From assembly GCA_031553395.1 (NCBI GenBank), contig JAVBLR010000006.1:124001-188000 (forward strand): a DNA stretch of 64,000 nt, in the 5' to 3' direction. Below, piece by piece: positions 34,349 to 44,533 of the stretch (position 1 is the first letter of the stretch; each line of letters starts with the position of its first letter). The stretch is from WRGA01 sp031553395. Lineage in GTDB: Bacteria > Bacteroidota > Bacteroidia > Bacteroidales > WRGA01. Made by a program: the position numbers and the translations under genes. The notes under the pieces are model-generated. The model made no database searches, was not told where the DNA came from, and saw only the letters and a list, made by a program, of their open reading frames with translations.

Positions 34349-35605
34349 ATGAAGAAAATTTTTACAAGAAAAACTGTTTTTCTTTCAGTTATTTTGGCGG
34401 CATTTTCCTTGACAGCGAATGCACAGGTTAATTTTAAAGAGGGTGTAGCAAATATGGCTCAAGCAGGGACTACTCGGGATACTATTAGTTATGGAGATGT
34501 AGGAGGAACAACAAGGTATCAATTTGATTATACTTGGCATTTCAATACCAATAAACCTGCTACGTTGCTTCAAAATCCTGATAACGCAGCCAATTTAGGA
34601 ACTCTGCAAAAAGCATCTACCCGCAAAGGCTGGTATAGTGTAGGTGTAAGGGAAAATGGAGCAGTTGCCGGTTTGGCAGGAGGTAATTTGGGGAAAACAA
34701 ACACTAACAACTATGCAGGAGGAGATCCTGTTTATTTTGCCAATGTTGCTACATTAAGAGATTATCTTGGGTCAACTACATTAAATTATCCGGATACTGG
34801 TACTCCCCTAAACGCTGTTGATTCAGCTGCTAGTTGTGTGTTTGGTATGCCTAATGGTGGAGCAGCATGGGCTACATATCCAGGGAAATACAAAAAAACA
34901 AATACGCGTGTCTATTTTAATTTAGGGGGATCTATTTTAACTTCTGATATGTCATTTACACTTATGACCTATGATGCAGGAACAAGTGGTAAACCTGTTA
35001 CTGTTAAATTGATAGTTTCATTAGCGCCTCCGGCACACTCAGCTCCGGGAATAAGCGCAACTAGCGTAATAGGAATAGGTGCAGATAAAACAGATAGTAT
35101 TGCTCTTGGTAACAATGGTCCTATTCGTTACGAGAAGACAATCTTTACATCTTCTTCAAATGTTATGGCTGATTCTGTTCGTATTAATATCTGCGAAACA
35201 TTTGGTATTCCCATTAGTGAAATGAATTTTAAAAAAGTGATTGTTTCACTTATTACAGAAGCGAGTGACTTAACCCCTGAAGAAGGTAAATATGACCCAA
35301 TTATCGCTCTTGATAATTTCCATTTTAATTTTTGGTTAGATTCACCTTCTATCCCGGAAGTTCAAACAATAGTAAAACAACCTTCTGCTGTTAAAGTTTC
35401 GACTGTTTCATCTACTAATATTATCGGTAAGACTGGTCAAATCGAAATAACAGGAGCATCTAATACTGTAGCAGTTTACGGTATTACAGGTCAAAAAGTA
35501 GCATCTGTTAATTCAGCTCAAGGAACTCAATCCATCTCTGTTCCTGCTGGTATTTATATTGTTAAAGAAAATAATCAACCAACTGTAAAGGTGGTTGTGA
35601 AGTAA
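34349..35605 (+). CDS. Secreted protein of unknown function with T9SS sorting tail
   Basis: The 418-residue protein has a clear signal peptide (cleaved after TANAQ) and a beta-rich, Gly/Asn/Thr-rich body with no family I recognise. The C-terminal about 60 residues (VAVYGITGQKV, VPAGIYIVKEN, KVVVK) match the type A sorting domain of the type IX secretion system, so it is probably exported to the cell surface. It is the first gene after the main promoter and is followed by a strong hairpin terminator, so it could be made in excess over the genes behind it. Glycan binding is a guess from position. Confidence 0.8.
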   Translation: MKKIFTRKTVFLSVILAAFSLTANAQVNFKEGVANMAQAGTTRDTISYGDVGGTTRYQFDYTWHFNTNKPATLLQNPDNAANLGTLQKASTRKGWYSVGVRENGAVAGLAGGNLGKTNTNNYAGGDPVYFANVATLRDYLGSTTLNYPDTGTPLNAVDSAASCVFGMPNGGAAWATYPGKYKKTNTRVYFNLGGSILTSDMSFTLMTYDAGTSGKPVTVKLIVSLAPPAHSAPGISATSVIGIGADKTDSIALGNNGPIRYEKTIFTSSSNVMADSVRINICETFGIPISEMNFKKVIVSLITEASDLTPEEGKYDPIIALDNFHFNFWLDSPSIPEVQTIVKQPSAVKVSTVSSTNIIGKTGQIEITGASNTVAVYGITGQKVASVNSAQGTQSISVPAGIYIVKENNQPTVKVVVK

Positions 35606-35627
35606 ATAAACGCTATTTTTGAAGATC

Positions 35628-35672
35628 AGATTTTCTATGTCTTTTTTTAGGCATAGAAAATTCTGTTTTTTT
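35628..35672 (+). terminator. Intrinsic terminator or attenuator
   Basis: AGATTTTCTATG (35628-35639) pairs with CATAGAAAATTCT (35652-35664), followed by G and seven T. It lies 23 nt after the first gene stop and before the SusCD genes, so part of the transcription may stop here. Confidence 0.8.
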
Positions 35673-35789
35673 AAAAGTTAACTCAAAATGTAAAAATTAC
35701 AAAATACTATAAATAACACTGAAACCAATCATGTCATAATCAATAAGAATCGGTTATGATAGTATTATAAATAGTTTAATTTTAAATTA

Positions 35790-37334
35790 ATGCTTATGAA
35801 GAAGAAACTTCTTTTATTTTCCCGAAAGAAAATACAAATCGGGAAATGGACTAATCTTTATTGCATATGTCTCCTTTTTATCGGCCTTGTGTCTTGTGCC
35901 GAAGGATTCAATGATGATGAAGTATTTAACTCTGGTGTAACAGACACACAATTAGAATCTCCGGATGCCAGTAAATTTGTTGTTTCATCGGTAAGTATAG
36001 GAGGGGAAGAAGGGTTTTTAATCACATGGCCAGTAGTATATGGAGCTGGAGGTTATAGCTTTACTCTCTACAATGTAGATGATCCAGATAACCCTGTTGT
36101 TGTTGGAGTAGAAAACCAATACATTGATGGTTGTTCTACCAATAGACCCAAACAAGAAGATACTAAATACAAGGTTGTCGTAAAAACTTTGGGTAATCTA
36201 AAGTACAATAATTCGGAAGCAATAAGTCCCTCTGAATATTCTTTCACAACTTTAACACCAAGTGTTGCTACTATTCCAGATGGGGCTGATTTAGCAGAAT
36301 ATTTTACAAACAATCCTATTCAATCTAGTACAACAGAACAAGCTTATGACTTAGTAGCCGGTGGAAGTTATACATTAAACAATTCTCTTGATTTTGAACT
36401 AAATTGGGTTACATTACGTGGAGATAAGGTAAATCATCCAACCATTACCTATGGTTCTAATGGTCGTTTATTAACAAAATCAGGGTTGAAACTTAAATTT
36501 ATTGATTTTGATTGTAATGCGATGCCTGCTACTTCCGGTTCTGCAGCTTTGTTAGCTTTAAATGCAGATCCTGTTGCGACAGAATTTACCACTATAGGTA
36601 CTGGGGGGTATTTTCAGATTGAGAAGGATATTGTAATTCAATCTTGTAATATACAAGGTATAAACAAATTCTTGTTTTGGGATAATAACAAGAAGTATTG
36701 TGTTAAAACTTTTAGAATAGATGATTGTATTATTGCATTAAACTCTGCAGCACAAATTATTTATGCTCAAGGTGGTGGTATTAAGGATTTGATTTTATCT
36801 AAAAATACTTTCTATGGCTTAGTTGCTTCATCCAGCTTCTTTATTCAATATAATAGTGGTGCTCGTGGAACTACAGATCGTATGGGATATCCAGGTGCAA
36901 GTATTTGTTTGTATTACAATACATTCTACAATGTAGTTAGTAATGGGCAAATGGGTAACTATAATGGTATGGCACAAGCTTCAACAGAACTGAAGTTAAC
37001 ACAAAATCTATTTGTTAATTGTGGCAATAAAGAAGTGGTAAGGCGTTTGAGTCATAGTAGTAATAATCCTGTAAGAACACTTTTATATAATTGCTATTGG
37101 TATGATGGAGGTTTTACTACAAGTCAAGAAATGGGGCATGCTAATGGAGATAAATCAGGAACAGGGTTCTATGCCACAACTACGTTTACTGGACCTATTA
37201 GCAATCCAGACCCAGAATTGGTTAATTTTACACCTACTCTAAGTAATTTCACTATAGCTGATGGTAGTCCTGCTATTTTTGCACCTGACTATGCAGAGAA
37301 AGTAGGAGATCCACGTTGGTTGCCTGCTCAATAA
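35790..37334 (+). CDS. Surface lipoprotein with FnIII-like and DUF5123/DUF4957-like domains
   Basis: The 514-residue protein has a lipoprotein signal (IGLVSC; Cys near residue 36). A fibronectin-III-like domain follows (about 55-150: GFLITWPVVYGAGGYSFTLYN, ending YSFTTL). The rest (about 165-510) resembles DUF4957/DUF5123 right-handed beta-helix modules: YDLVAGGSYTLNNSL, IQSCNIQGINKFLFWDN, LTQNLFVNCG, ending DGSPAIFAPDYAEKVGDPRWLP. Such lipoproteins are usual in pectin loci and are taken as surface glycan-binding proteins. It precedes susC by only 10 nt, whereas SusE/F-type partners usually follow susD. The start may be Met1 or Met3. Confidence 0.8.
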   Translation: MLMKKKLLLFSRKKIQIGKWTNLYCICLLFIGLVSCAEGFNDDEVFNSGVTDTQLESPDASKFVVSSVSIGGEEGFLITWPVVYGAGGYSFTLYNVDDPDNPVVVGVENQYIDGCSTNRPKQEDTKYKVVVKTLGNLKYNNSEAISPSEYSFTTLTPSVATIPDGADLAEYFTNNPIQSSTTEQAYDLVAGGSYTLNNSLDFELNWVTLRGDKVNHPTITYGSNGRLLTKSGLKLKFIDFDCNAMPATSGSAALLALNADPVATEFTTIGTGGYFQIEKDIVIQSCNIQGINKFLFWDNNKKYCVKTFRIDDCIIALNSAAQIIYAQGGGIKDLILSKNTFYGLVASSSFFIQYNSGARGTTDRMGYPGASICLYYNTFYNVVSNGQMGNYNGMAQASTELKLTQNLFVNCGNKEVVRRLSHSSNNPVRTLLYNCYWYDGGFTTSQEMGHANGDKSGTGFYATTTFTGPISNPDPELVNFTPTLSNFTIADGSPAIFAPDYAEKVGDPRWLPAQ

Positions 37335-37344
37335 AAAAATAGTT

Positions 37345-40300
37345 ATGAATTTTAATAATAAAAAAATGAAACATAATATATTCAGGCTTTGTTTGAGCAT
37401 GTTATTGACTTGCGTGCTTGTTTTTTCTGTTCAAGCCCAGAATTCACGAACATTAAATGGAAATATTGTTGATGTAAGTGGAGAACCACTTATTGGAGCC
37501 TCTGTAAAAGTGCTAGGAGCTACAGTTGGAACAATTACAGACATAGATGGTAATTTTACTATCTCTATTCCTGAAAAAGGTAAAATAGAAGTTTCTTACA
37601 TGGGATTTAAAACTCAGGTAATTTCTGATTTTACAAACACACGCATTGTTCTACAAGATGATCCTATGCAATTAGATGACGTGGTTGTAGTAGGATATGC
37701 TACTCAAAAGAAAGCTCACTTAACAGGTGCTATTTCGACTATTAATCCTTCTGACATCCAAGACCTTTCTAGTGCCAATCTTGCTAGTTCATTAGCAGGA
37801 TTAGTTCCCGGATTGAGTGTGAGTGGTGGTGATGCGCGTCCTGGAACTACAACAAGATTAGTTGTTCGTGATGCTGATGTAAAAACAAGTTTTACAAATG
37901 TATCAGGTTTTGTTCCAGATCCAAGCCCATTGTATGTGATCGACGGTTTTACTTCAACTGAACAAGCCTTTAATAATTTGGATCCAACAATGGTTGAAAG
38001 CATTTCAGTATTAAAGGATGGCGCAGCAGCTGTGTATGGTGCAGCTTCTGCCAATGGTGTCATTTTGGTTACAACTAAAAAAGGTAAGCTGGGGAAACCT
38101 GTCATTTCTTATAATGGTCAGTTTGGTTTTGCAGATGAGGTTGCTCGACCAAAAATGTTGAGTGCCTATGAATATGGAAAAATATGGAATGGTGTACGTG
38201 GAGCAAACGTCCAATCTGATGTCTGGAATAATGCTAACGATTTATTTCAATCAGATGAACTAAAAGCTATGAAAAGTTTAAACTATGATTTGCTTGATCA
38301 ATATTGGTCTTCTGCAACAACACAAAAACATAGTGTAAATGTGAGTGGTGCAACGGAACTAGCAAACTACTATGGAGGGGTTTCTTATTTTACTCAAGAT
38401 GGTAACCTCGGTGATTTAGACTATGAGCGTTGGAACTATCGTGCTGGTGTTGATCTAAAAATAAGCAAATGGATAAAAGCTTCTTTACAATTGTCAGGTG
38501 ATTATGGTAAAACTACAAAACCATATTCAAAAATTGGTTCTGAAAATGCAGAAACCGACTATAATATATTATTGAGTCGTCCTCGGTATATTCCTGAATA
38601 TGTAAATGGATTACCTATCGCTGCATATGCAATTAGTAATTCTAAAACTGATGATTCTCAATATTATCATTATCAGACTATTCAAGACTTGGGGAACTAT
38701 AGCCAAAGCAAACCTCAAAATATGACATTAAACACATCATTTGAGTATGACTTTGGATGGAGTAAAACTTTGAGTGGTTTGAAGCTTAAGTTTACGTATT
38801 CAAAAGCAATTGGGACTTCAGAAAGTAACCAATATGCTTCAGACTACAATTTATACCAAATGATTAGCAGAGGTGGCTCAGGTTCTCATTTGTATACAGG
38901 CGATAATTTGAATTTGGATCCTACAAATTTTGCAACAATTAAAGTAGAAAATGGAAATTTTCTACGTCGTTCAATGAATCGTGCTGATAATTATCAAATG
39001 AACTTCATTGTTTCTTATGAAAAAAGAATTGGAGACCATAATATCAGTGGATTATTTACCATTGAAAGATCTGAATCAGAAAACGAAACTTTAGAGGGAT
39101 CTGTTGCAAGTCCATATTCATTTACAAACGGTCAATCTAATAGTGCAACTGGTGCTCAAACAACTGCTTTTGGTCGTACCGAATCAGGATTGCTTTCTTA
39201 TGTAGGACGATTAAACTATGCATATCTTGATCGCTATTTAATTGAGTTTTTAATTCGTTCAGATGCATCAACAAACTTTGCTCCTGAAAATTATTGGGGA
39301 ACATTTCCCTCATTATCTGCAGGTTGGATAATGTCAGAAGAAAATTGGTTTAGAGATAATGTGAATTTTATTGATTATTTGAAACTACGTGCATCTTTAG
39401 GTCTTTTAGGTAAAGATAATACGAAACCTTGGTGTTGGATGCAAACATATGGCTTGGAAAAAGATAAAGGTCCAATTTTTGGTACTGCAACAAACACTAA
39501 TGCCGGCACCCATATCAGTATTCCTGATGAATATCCAAATTACTACGCACATTGGGATAAAAGTTACAAATCAAATATTGGTATTGATGCTAGCATTTTA
39601 AATAATAGACTAGGCTTTACCTTAGATGGTTATTATGAATGGAATAGAGAGATATTCGTAACCCGTAGTTCTGATATACCTGGTACTGTAGGAGCTAGAG
39701 CTTCTGCTGAAAATTATGGTGAAATAGACTTGTGGGGTATTGAATTTTCTGCTACTTGGAAAGAAAAAATTGGAAAAGATTTCAAATATAGCATTGGTTT
39801 AAATACCGGTTATAGTGATGATAAAGTTATCAAAATGCCTTGGGATCCTTTGATTCCTCTTAACGAACAGCATCCAGGGCAAAGAAGCGATTTAGGAACA
39901 TGGGGGTTGCAATGTATGGGTATGTTCCGCTCTTATCAAGAAATTGAAGAATATTTTGATAAATATAAAGTCACAGATTATTTGGGAATGACTAAGGATA
40001 AAGTACGTCCCGGGATGTTAATCTACAAAGATATCCGTAGCAAACAAAATGGTGATGGAACATATGGAGGACCTGATGGTATCGTTGATAGAAATAGTGA
40101 CCTTGTTAAGGTTTCTAATCGTGGAAATATTTATGGATTAACTGCAAATTTGAAAGCAGAGTGGAAAGGCTTTTCAATTAATGCACAAATTTCAGGTAGT
40201 TGGGGTGGATATAGCTATATTCCTCAAACAGCACGTTCAATCAGAAGTTTGATTTCTACTTCTACAGGATACAATGTTATGCAATCAACAAACTTGCCTT

Positions 40301-40665
40301 CTTTTTGGGCTGATAACATGTTTGTATATCACGATATTTATGATGCAAGTGGAAATGTTGTTGCAGAAGCTAATTTAGATGCTAAATATCCTAATTTGAA
40401 CTTTGCAATTAATGGATATGAATCTACATTTTGGAAAGTAAGTGCAGCACGTGCTACTTTACGTAATGTTACAATAGCCTATTCTCTTCCAAAAGAAATC
40501 ATTAAGGTTTTGGGTATTGAAAGTTGCAGGCTTAATCTTACAGGTCAAAACTTATTGAGTTTATACAATCCATATCCAGATAATTTCATTGATCCACTTG
40601 CCGGAAGCTATGGTTCTTATCCTGTATTGAGAAAATTCACTTTAGGCGTTAATGTTACATTCTAA
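37345..40665 (+). CDS. susC: SusC-like TonB-dependent oligosaccharide transporter
   Basis: The 1106-residue outer-membrane protein has a signal peptide, a carboxypeptidase-regulatory-like domain (RTLNGNIVDVSGEPLIGASV, about 33-115), a plug (VVVGYATQKKAHLTGAIS through LKDGAAAVYGAASANGVILVTT, about 120-245) and a long beta-barrel ending LRKFTLGVNVTF. The TonB-box-like region lies around QLDDVVVVGY. It imports oligosaccharides with SusD, encoded 13 nt downstream. Met8 is an alternative start that gives a tighter signal peptide. Codon use is more AT-rich than in most neighbours. The glycan is probably a pectin fragment, given the context. Confidence 0.97.
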   Translation: MNFNNKKMKHNIFRLCLSMLLTCVLVFSVQAQNSRTLNGNIVDVSGEPLIGASVKVLGATVGTITDIDGNFTISIPEKGKIEVSYMGFKTQVISDFTNTRIVLQDDPMQLDDVVVVGYATQKKAHLTGAISTINPSDIQDLSSANLASSLAGLVPGLSVSGGDARPGTTTRLVVRDADVKTSFTNVSGFVPDPSPLYVIDGFTSTEQAFNNLDPTMVESISVLKDGAAAVYGAASANGVILVTTKKGKLGKPVISYNGQFGFADEVARPKMLSAYEYGKIWNGVRGANVQSDVWNNANDLFQSDELKAMKSLNYDLLDQYWSSATTQKHSVNVSGATELANYYGGVSYFTQDGNLGDLDYERWNYRAGVDLKISKWIKASLQLSGDYGKTTKPYSKIGSENAETDYNILLSRPRYIPEYVNGLPIAAYAISNSKTDDSQYYHYQTIQDLGNYSQSKPQNMTLNTSFEYDFGWSKTLSGLKLKFTYSKAIGTSESNQYASDYNLYQMISRGGSGSHLYTGDNLNLDPTNFATIKVENGNFLRRSMNRADNYQMNFIVSYEKRIGDHNISGLFTIERSESENETLEGSVASPYSFTNGQSNSATGAQTTAFGRTESGLLSYVGRLNYAYLDRYLIEFLIRSDASTNFAPENYWGTFPSLSAGWIMSEENWFRDNVNFIDYLKLRASLGLLGKDNTKPWCWMQTYGLEKDKGPIFGTATNTNAGTHISIPDEYPNYYAHWDKSYKSNIGIDASILNNRLGFTLDGYYEWNREIFVTRSSDIPGTVGARASAENYGEIDLWGIEFSATWKEKIGKDFKYSIGLNTGYSDDKVIKMPWDPLIPLNEQHPGQRSDLGTWGLQCMGMFRSYQEIEEYFDKYKVTDYLGMTKDKVRPGMLIYKDIRSKQNGDGTYGGPDGIVDRNSDLVKVSNRGNIYGLTANLKAEWKGFSINAQISGSWGGYSYIPQTARSIRSLISTSTGYNVMQSTNLPSFWADNMFVYHDIYDASGNVVAEANLDAKYPNLNFAINGYESTFWKVSAARATLRNVTIAYSLPKEIIKVLGIESCRLNLTGQNLLSLYNPYPDNFIDPLAGSYGSYPVLRKFTLGVNVTF

Positions 40666-40677
40666 TAAATTAAACTT

Positions 40678-42825
40678 ATGAGAAAAAAAGAAAATATATT
40701 TGCATTGGGACTTACATTTATAATTGTAACAACTATGCTTACTTCTTGTAGTGATGATTTTTTGAAAGAAAAAAAGGATTATTCTAAAACTACATCAGAA
40801 GTTTATAATGATTATCAAGGAGCTCAAGGCCGTATTGATAATTTATACAAGATGTGCTTACCTGATGGAAATTCAGGAATCACAGCTTACATCCCAAGTG
40901 CAGGTACATCAGATGATTATTCAAAATGTACAGAGGAATATGCTGGATTATCAATGTATGTAGATGAAGGAGTTATAATTTCAACTACGTCTAATCTTCC
41001 TGCTTACTTTACAGTTGAAACAAAAACGGCTAATAATGTTTATGGGCGTATTCGTAATGCAAATGAGATTATTGAAGGTGTAAATGCAGGTTCATTGTCG
41101 GATTCTCAAAAAAAACTTATTATAGGACAAGCCTTATTTTTTAGAGCATGGACTTATTATCGTTTGGTAAAAATATATGGAGGGGTTCCTCTAATTGATA
41201 AAGTTCAGAATCCAGGAACAGGGGATGATGCTAGTGAAGGATTGGCTGTTCCTCGTTCATCTGCAAAAGAATGTATTGATTTTATTTGCAATGACTTGGC
41301 AGTTGCTGCAACCTATTTGCCACCAAGATGGGATGCATCCAATTGGGGTAGAGTAACTGCTGGTGCTGCATTGGCATTACAAGGTAGGGCCCGTTTGTTA
41401 CATGCTAGCCCATTATTTAACAGAGCAGACAAGACTGATCGTTGGGAAACAGCTTATCAAACTAATAAGAATGCTTTGGACACCTTGAGATTAGGAGGAT
41501 TCGATTTGGCTTACTTGGATAATCCGGGCATAAATGCTAAAGGTTGGGCTAAAATGTTCTCAGAATACCAAACCATAGAAGCTGTTTTTATTACTTTATA
41601 CAATAATGTAGCAACCTCACCTTCCGTTGCTCCTGAAAAGTACAATGGTTGGGAGAGAGCTATTCGTCCAAGCAATACTATGCCTTCGGCAAGTGGAGGT
41701 AAAGTTCCTTCTGCAGCACTTGTTGACCTATTCCCAATGTCAGATGGCTCAAAACCTAACGCGGGTAATTATGATCCAAATTTATTCATGAAGGATAGAG
41801 ACCCTCGTTTCTATCGTACTTTTGCTTTTGCTGGTGTAAGATGGACTTTCAAAGGAAATCCTTTATCAGCAGCAGGCGATACTGTGAAATATCCTTACCA
41901 AGGACCAAATTATGCTTTATGGAACTACTGTTGGTATAATGATGAAACTAAGAAAAATAGTCCGACTCAAGGTGGTTATGGGGCAGATTGTTTTACTGAT
42001 GCAGGTTATAAAGGGTTGTATATTCGAAAAAGGACTGATGATTTGGATGTAAACTCTTCTCCATTATATGTTGATGAAAATTCAAATGTTTCCACAGGAG
42101 GTTTCACAAGATGTGCAGCTCCATATATGGAAATACGATTTGGAGAAGTTATGCTCAATTTTGCAGAAGCTGCTTGTGGTGCAGGACATTATGGTGAAGC
42201 TTTAGATGCATTAAAATTAATTCGCCAGCGCGTGGGTTATACTGCGGCTAATAATTATGGGTTAGATCCTGCAATTGCAGGAAATAGAGCTAAATTATTT
42301 GAAGCAATCCTATACGAACGTCAAATTGAATTGGCATTCGAAGGAAAACGCTTTGATGATATGATGCGTTGGATGTTATTTGATGGAGGTGTTGGTCAGG
42401 GAGCACTTAACAGCACATGGGTATTAACTGGTTTTGGCGGAAATACTTGTGCTTATCTTGGAGTTCAACCATTTAATGGACAACGTCGCGACAACTTGGA
42501 ACTTAGAGTTTCTGATGCTGTAGGTAATGGTATAGCACCCTTTACGGCTGCCAGTGATCCTGTAAAATCAAGTCGACCAGCTGCTTGGGATTTAAATGTA
42601 AGTGCAACACTTCCAACTGCATTGGAAGATTTCTATAGGCAAAAGTTAACCCGTAAACTTAGACAAGGTGATGAGGCTAATAAAACAGTACAATTTAAAC
42701 CTCAATATTACTTTATTGGTTTAAGAGATTCTGAGCAAAAGAAAAATGTTACTTTAGAACAAAATATTGGTTGGGATGATGCTATGACTAATGCTCCCGG
42801 TACTTTCGACCCATTAGTCGAATAA
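40678..42825 (+). CDS. susD: SusD-like surface glycan-binding lipoprotein
   Basis: The 715-residue lipoprotein (MLTSC, lipidation Cys near 25) belongs to the RagB/SusD family: FFRAWTYYRLVKIYGGVPLIDK, the TPR-like helices, and the C-terminal LNFAEAACGAGHYGEALDALKLIRQRVGY and ERQIELAFEGKRFDDMMRW. It should cap the SusC barrel and hand glycan to it. It is longer than the common 500-600 residues, with extra sequence between about 440 and 520 and after 600. It is directly coupled to susC. Confidence 0.96.
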   Translation: MRKKENIFALGLTFIIVTTMLTSCSDDFLKEKKDYSKTTSEVYNDYQGAQGRIDNLYKMCLPDGNSGITAYIPSAGTSDDYSKCTEEYAGLSMYVDEGVIISTTSNLPAYFTVETKTANNVYGRIRNANEIIEGVNAGSLSDSQKKLIIGQALFFRAWTYYRLVKIYGGVPLIDKVQNPGTGDDASEGLAVPRSSAKECIDFICNDLAVAATYLPPRWDASNWGRVTAGAALALQGRARLLHASPLFNRADKTDRWETAYQTNKNALDTLRLGGFDLAYLDNPGINAKGWAKMFSEYQTIEAVFITLYNNVATSPSVAPEKYNGWERAIRPSNTMPSASGGKVPSAALVDLFPMSDGSKPNAGNYDPNLFMKDRDPRFYRTFAFAGVRWTFKGNPLSAAGDTVKYPYQGPNYALWNYCWYNDETKKNSPTQGGYGADCFTDAGYKGLYIRKRTDDLDVNSSPLYVDENSNVSTGGFTRCAAPYMEIRFGEVMLNFAEAACGAGHYGEALDALKLIRQRVGYTAANNYGLDPAIAGNRAKLFEAILYERQIELAFEGKRFDDMMRWMLFDGGVGQGALNSTWVLTGFGGNTCAYLGVQPFNGQRRDNLELRVSDAVGNGIAPFTAASDPVKSSRPAAWDLNVSATLPTALEDFYRQKLTRKLRQGDEANKTVQFKPQYYFIGLRDSEQKKNVTLEQNIGWDDAMTNAPGTFDPLVE

Positions 42826-42849
42826 CCCATTTGTAAAAATTAGTAAGCT

Positions 42850-44523
42850 ATGAAGCTATATTCTTTAAATATTATATTAATTGCTTGTATATCCATGTTC
42901 GGCATGGGTATACAAGCTCAAACTAAAGCTTTTCCTACTGCCGAAGGTTATGGGTCAATGGTTTCCGGTGGGCGAGGAGGAAAGGTTGTGGCGGTAACCT
43001 CTTTGGAGGATAATGCGACTACTCCTCCGGTAGGAAGTTTACGTTGGGCATTGCAGCAATATTCAGGGGAACCTATCACGGTAGTTTTTCGAGTATCGGG
43101 TGTTATTCATCTGAATGCGGAATTACGTTGCAAGCGGAATAATTATACCATTGCAGGACAAACAGCTCCCGGCGACGGCATCTGTATCAGAGGCGATAAG
43201 GTAAATTTTGGAGGATCAACAAATATGATTATTCGTCATCTTCGTTTTCGCATTGGAAACGATGTAAAAGTGGATGGTAAAGGTTCAATTGGAATTGAAA
43301 ATGCTTCTGATTTTATTATCGACCACTGTACGTTTGGTTGGTCGGGAGAAGAAAATATGACGGTTTACGATAATAACAGAATCACAATACAATGGTGTCT
43401 TATTCACGAAGGTTTGTACAATACCGGACATGGAAAAGGAAACCGTGGATATGGAATGCAATGGGGAGCGCAAACAGCTACTTTCCATCATAACCTGTTG
43501 GCTCACAACTATACTCGAAGCCCTCGGTTTAATGGAGCCCGAAGCAATGATATCAATGTGTTGGTTGATTATGTTAATAATGTAAATTACAACTGGGGAA
43601 AAGCAAATTCATGCTATGGTGGTGATATTGAAAGGACTTCGCACAAAGTGAATTTTGTTAATAATTATTACAAGCCAGGACCAGCTCGTCCCGGAACCAG
43701 TTCGTCTTATTTCGTTCAATCTTCGGTTTCATCCTCTCAAGGAGCTCAGGTTGCTTTATGGTATATGAACGGTAATGTGATGGAAGGTTCTGCTAATACG
43801 GCCAAAAATACCGATAATTATGCCGGTTTGGATGCTGGTGCTTATGCAGCTAAAGGGAAAACAGTGAACGATTTGAAATCAGCGACTTCGTTTGAAGTTC
43901 CTTATCCGGTTGTAACAGAAACTGCAGCAGAAGCGTATGTGAGTGTACTAGCAGGTGCGGGAGCATTTCCTCGTGATGTTGTGGATACTCGTATTGTAAA
44001 TGAAGTCAAAACCGGTACAGCTTCGGGTTCCGGAACTTATGGAACTGCTAAAGGTATCATAGATAATCCAAGTGATGTAGGTGGTTATCCAACATACAAT
44101 ACTGGGGAAGTTCCTGTTGATTCCGATGGTGATGGTATGCCTGACGCTTGGGAAATTGAAAAAGGATTGAATCCCAATGATCCAAGTGATGGAAACAAAG
44201 TAACTAAAAGTGGTTACACTGCTTTAGAAGTTTATTTGAATGGATTGGTAGGAGAATCAATTGATTTGGAGTATCCGTCCGGTATTAATAATGTTGAGGT
44301 AAACTCGAATATGCAAGTAGTTGTTTCGGGAAATGTGTTGCATTTAAACACCAATCAAATACTTGCATTAGCTGATATTTGCAATTTACAAGGAAAAACA
44401 ATTAAGTCCGAAAGCGGAGCTAATATTCAAACCATAGATGTAAAAGCTCTTCCTACAGGTGTTTATATTGTAAAAGCAAAATCTGAAAATGGGAAATTGT
44501 ATTCTTCAAAATTTGTAAAATAA
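42850..44523 (+). CDS. PL1 pectate lyase with T9SS sorting tail
   Basis: The 557-residue protein has a signal peptide (MGIQAQ) and a PL1 beta-helix: FPTAEGYGSMVSGGRGGKV, YTIAGQTAPGDGICIRGD, IIRHLRFRIGND, IIDHCTFGWS and FVNNYYKPGPA. A calcium-binding thrombospondin-3-like DSDGDGMPDAWE motif lies near 425-440. The C-terminal tail (DICNLQGKTIK, LPTGVYIVKAK, SSKFVK) is a type A T9SS sorting domain, so the enzyme is probably on the surface or released. It cuts homogalacturonan by beta-elimination, giving the unsaturated ends that GH105-type enzymes remove. Confidence 0.92.
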   Translation: MKLYSLNIILIACISMFGMGIQAQTKAFPTAEGYGSMVSGGRGGKVVAVTSLEDNATTPPVGSLRWALQQYSGEPITVVFRVSGVIHLNAELRCKRNNYTIAGQTAPGDGICIRGDKVNFGGSTNMIIRHLRFRIGNDVKVDGKGSIGIENASDFIIDHCTFGWSGEENMTVYDNNRITIQWCLIHEGLYNTGHGKGNRGYGMQWGAQTATFHHNLLAHNYTRSPRFNGARSNDINVLVDYVNNVNYNWGKANSCYGGDIERTSHKVNFVNNYYKPGPARPGTSSSYFVQSSVSSSQGAQVALWYMNGNVMEGSANTAKNTDNYAGLDAGAYAAKGKTVNDLKSATSFEVPYPVVTETAAEAYVSVLAGAGAFPRDVVDTRIVNEVKTGTASGSGTYGTAKGIIDNPSDVGGYPTYNTGEVPVDSDGDGMPDAWEIEKGLNPNDPSDGNKVTKSGYTALEVYLNGLVGESIDLEYPSGINNVEVNSNMQVVVSGNVLHLNTNQILALADICNLQGKTIKSESGANIQTIDVKALPTGVYIVKAKSENGKLYSSKFVK

Positions 44524-44533
44524 GATTAAGATA

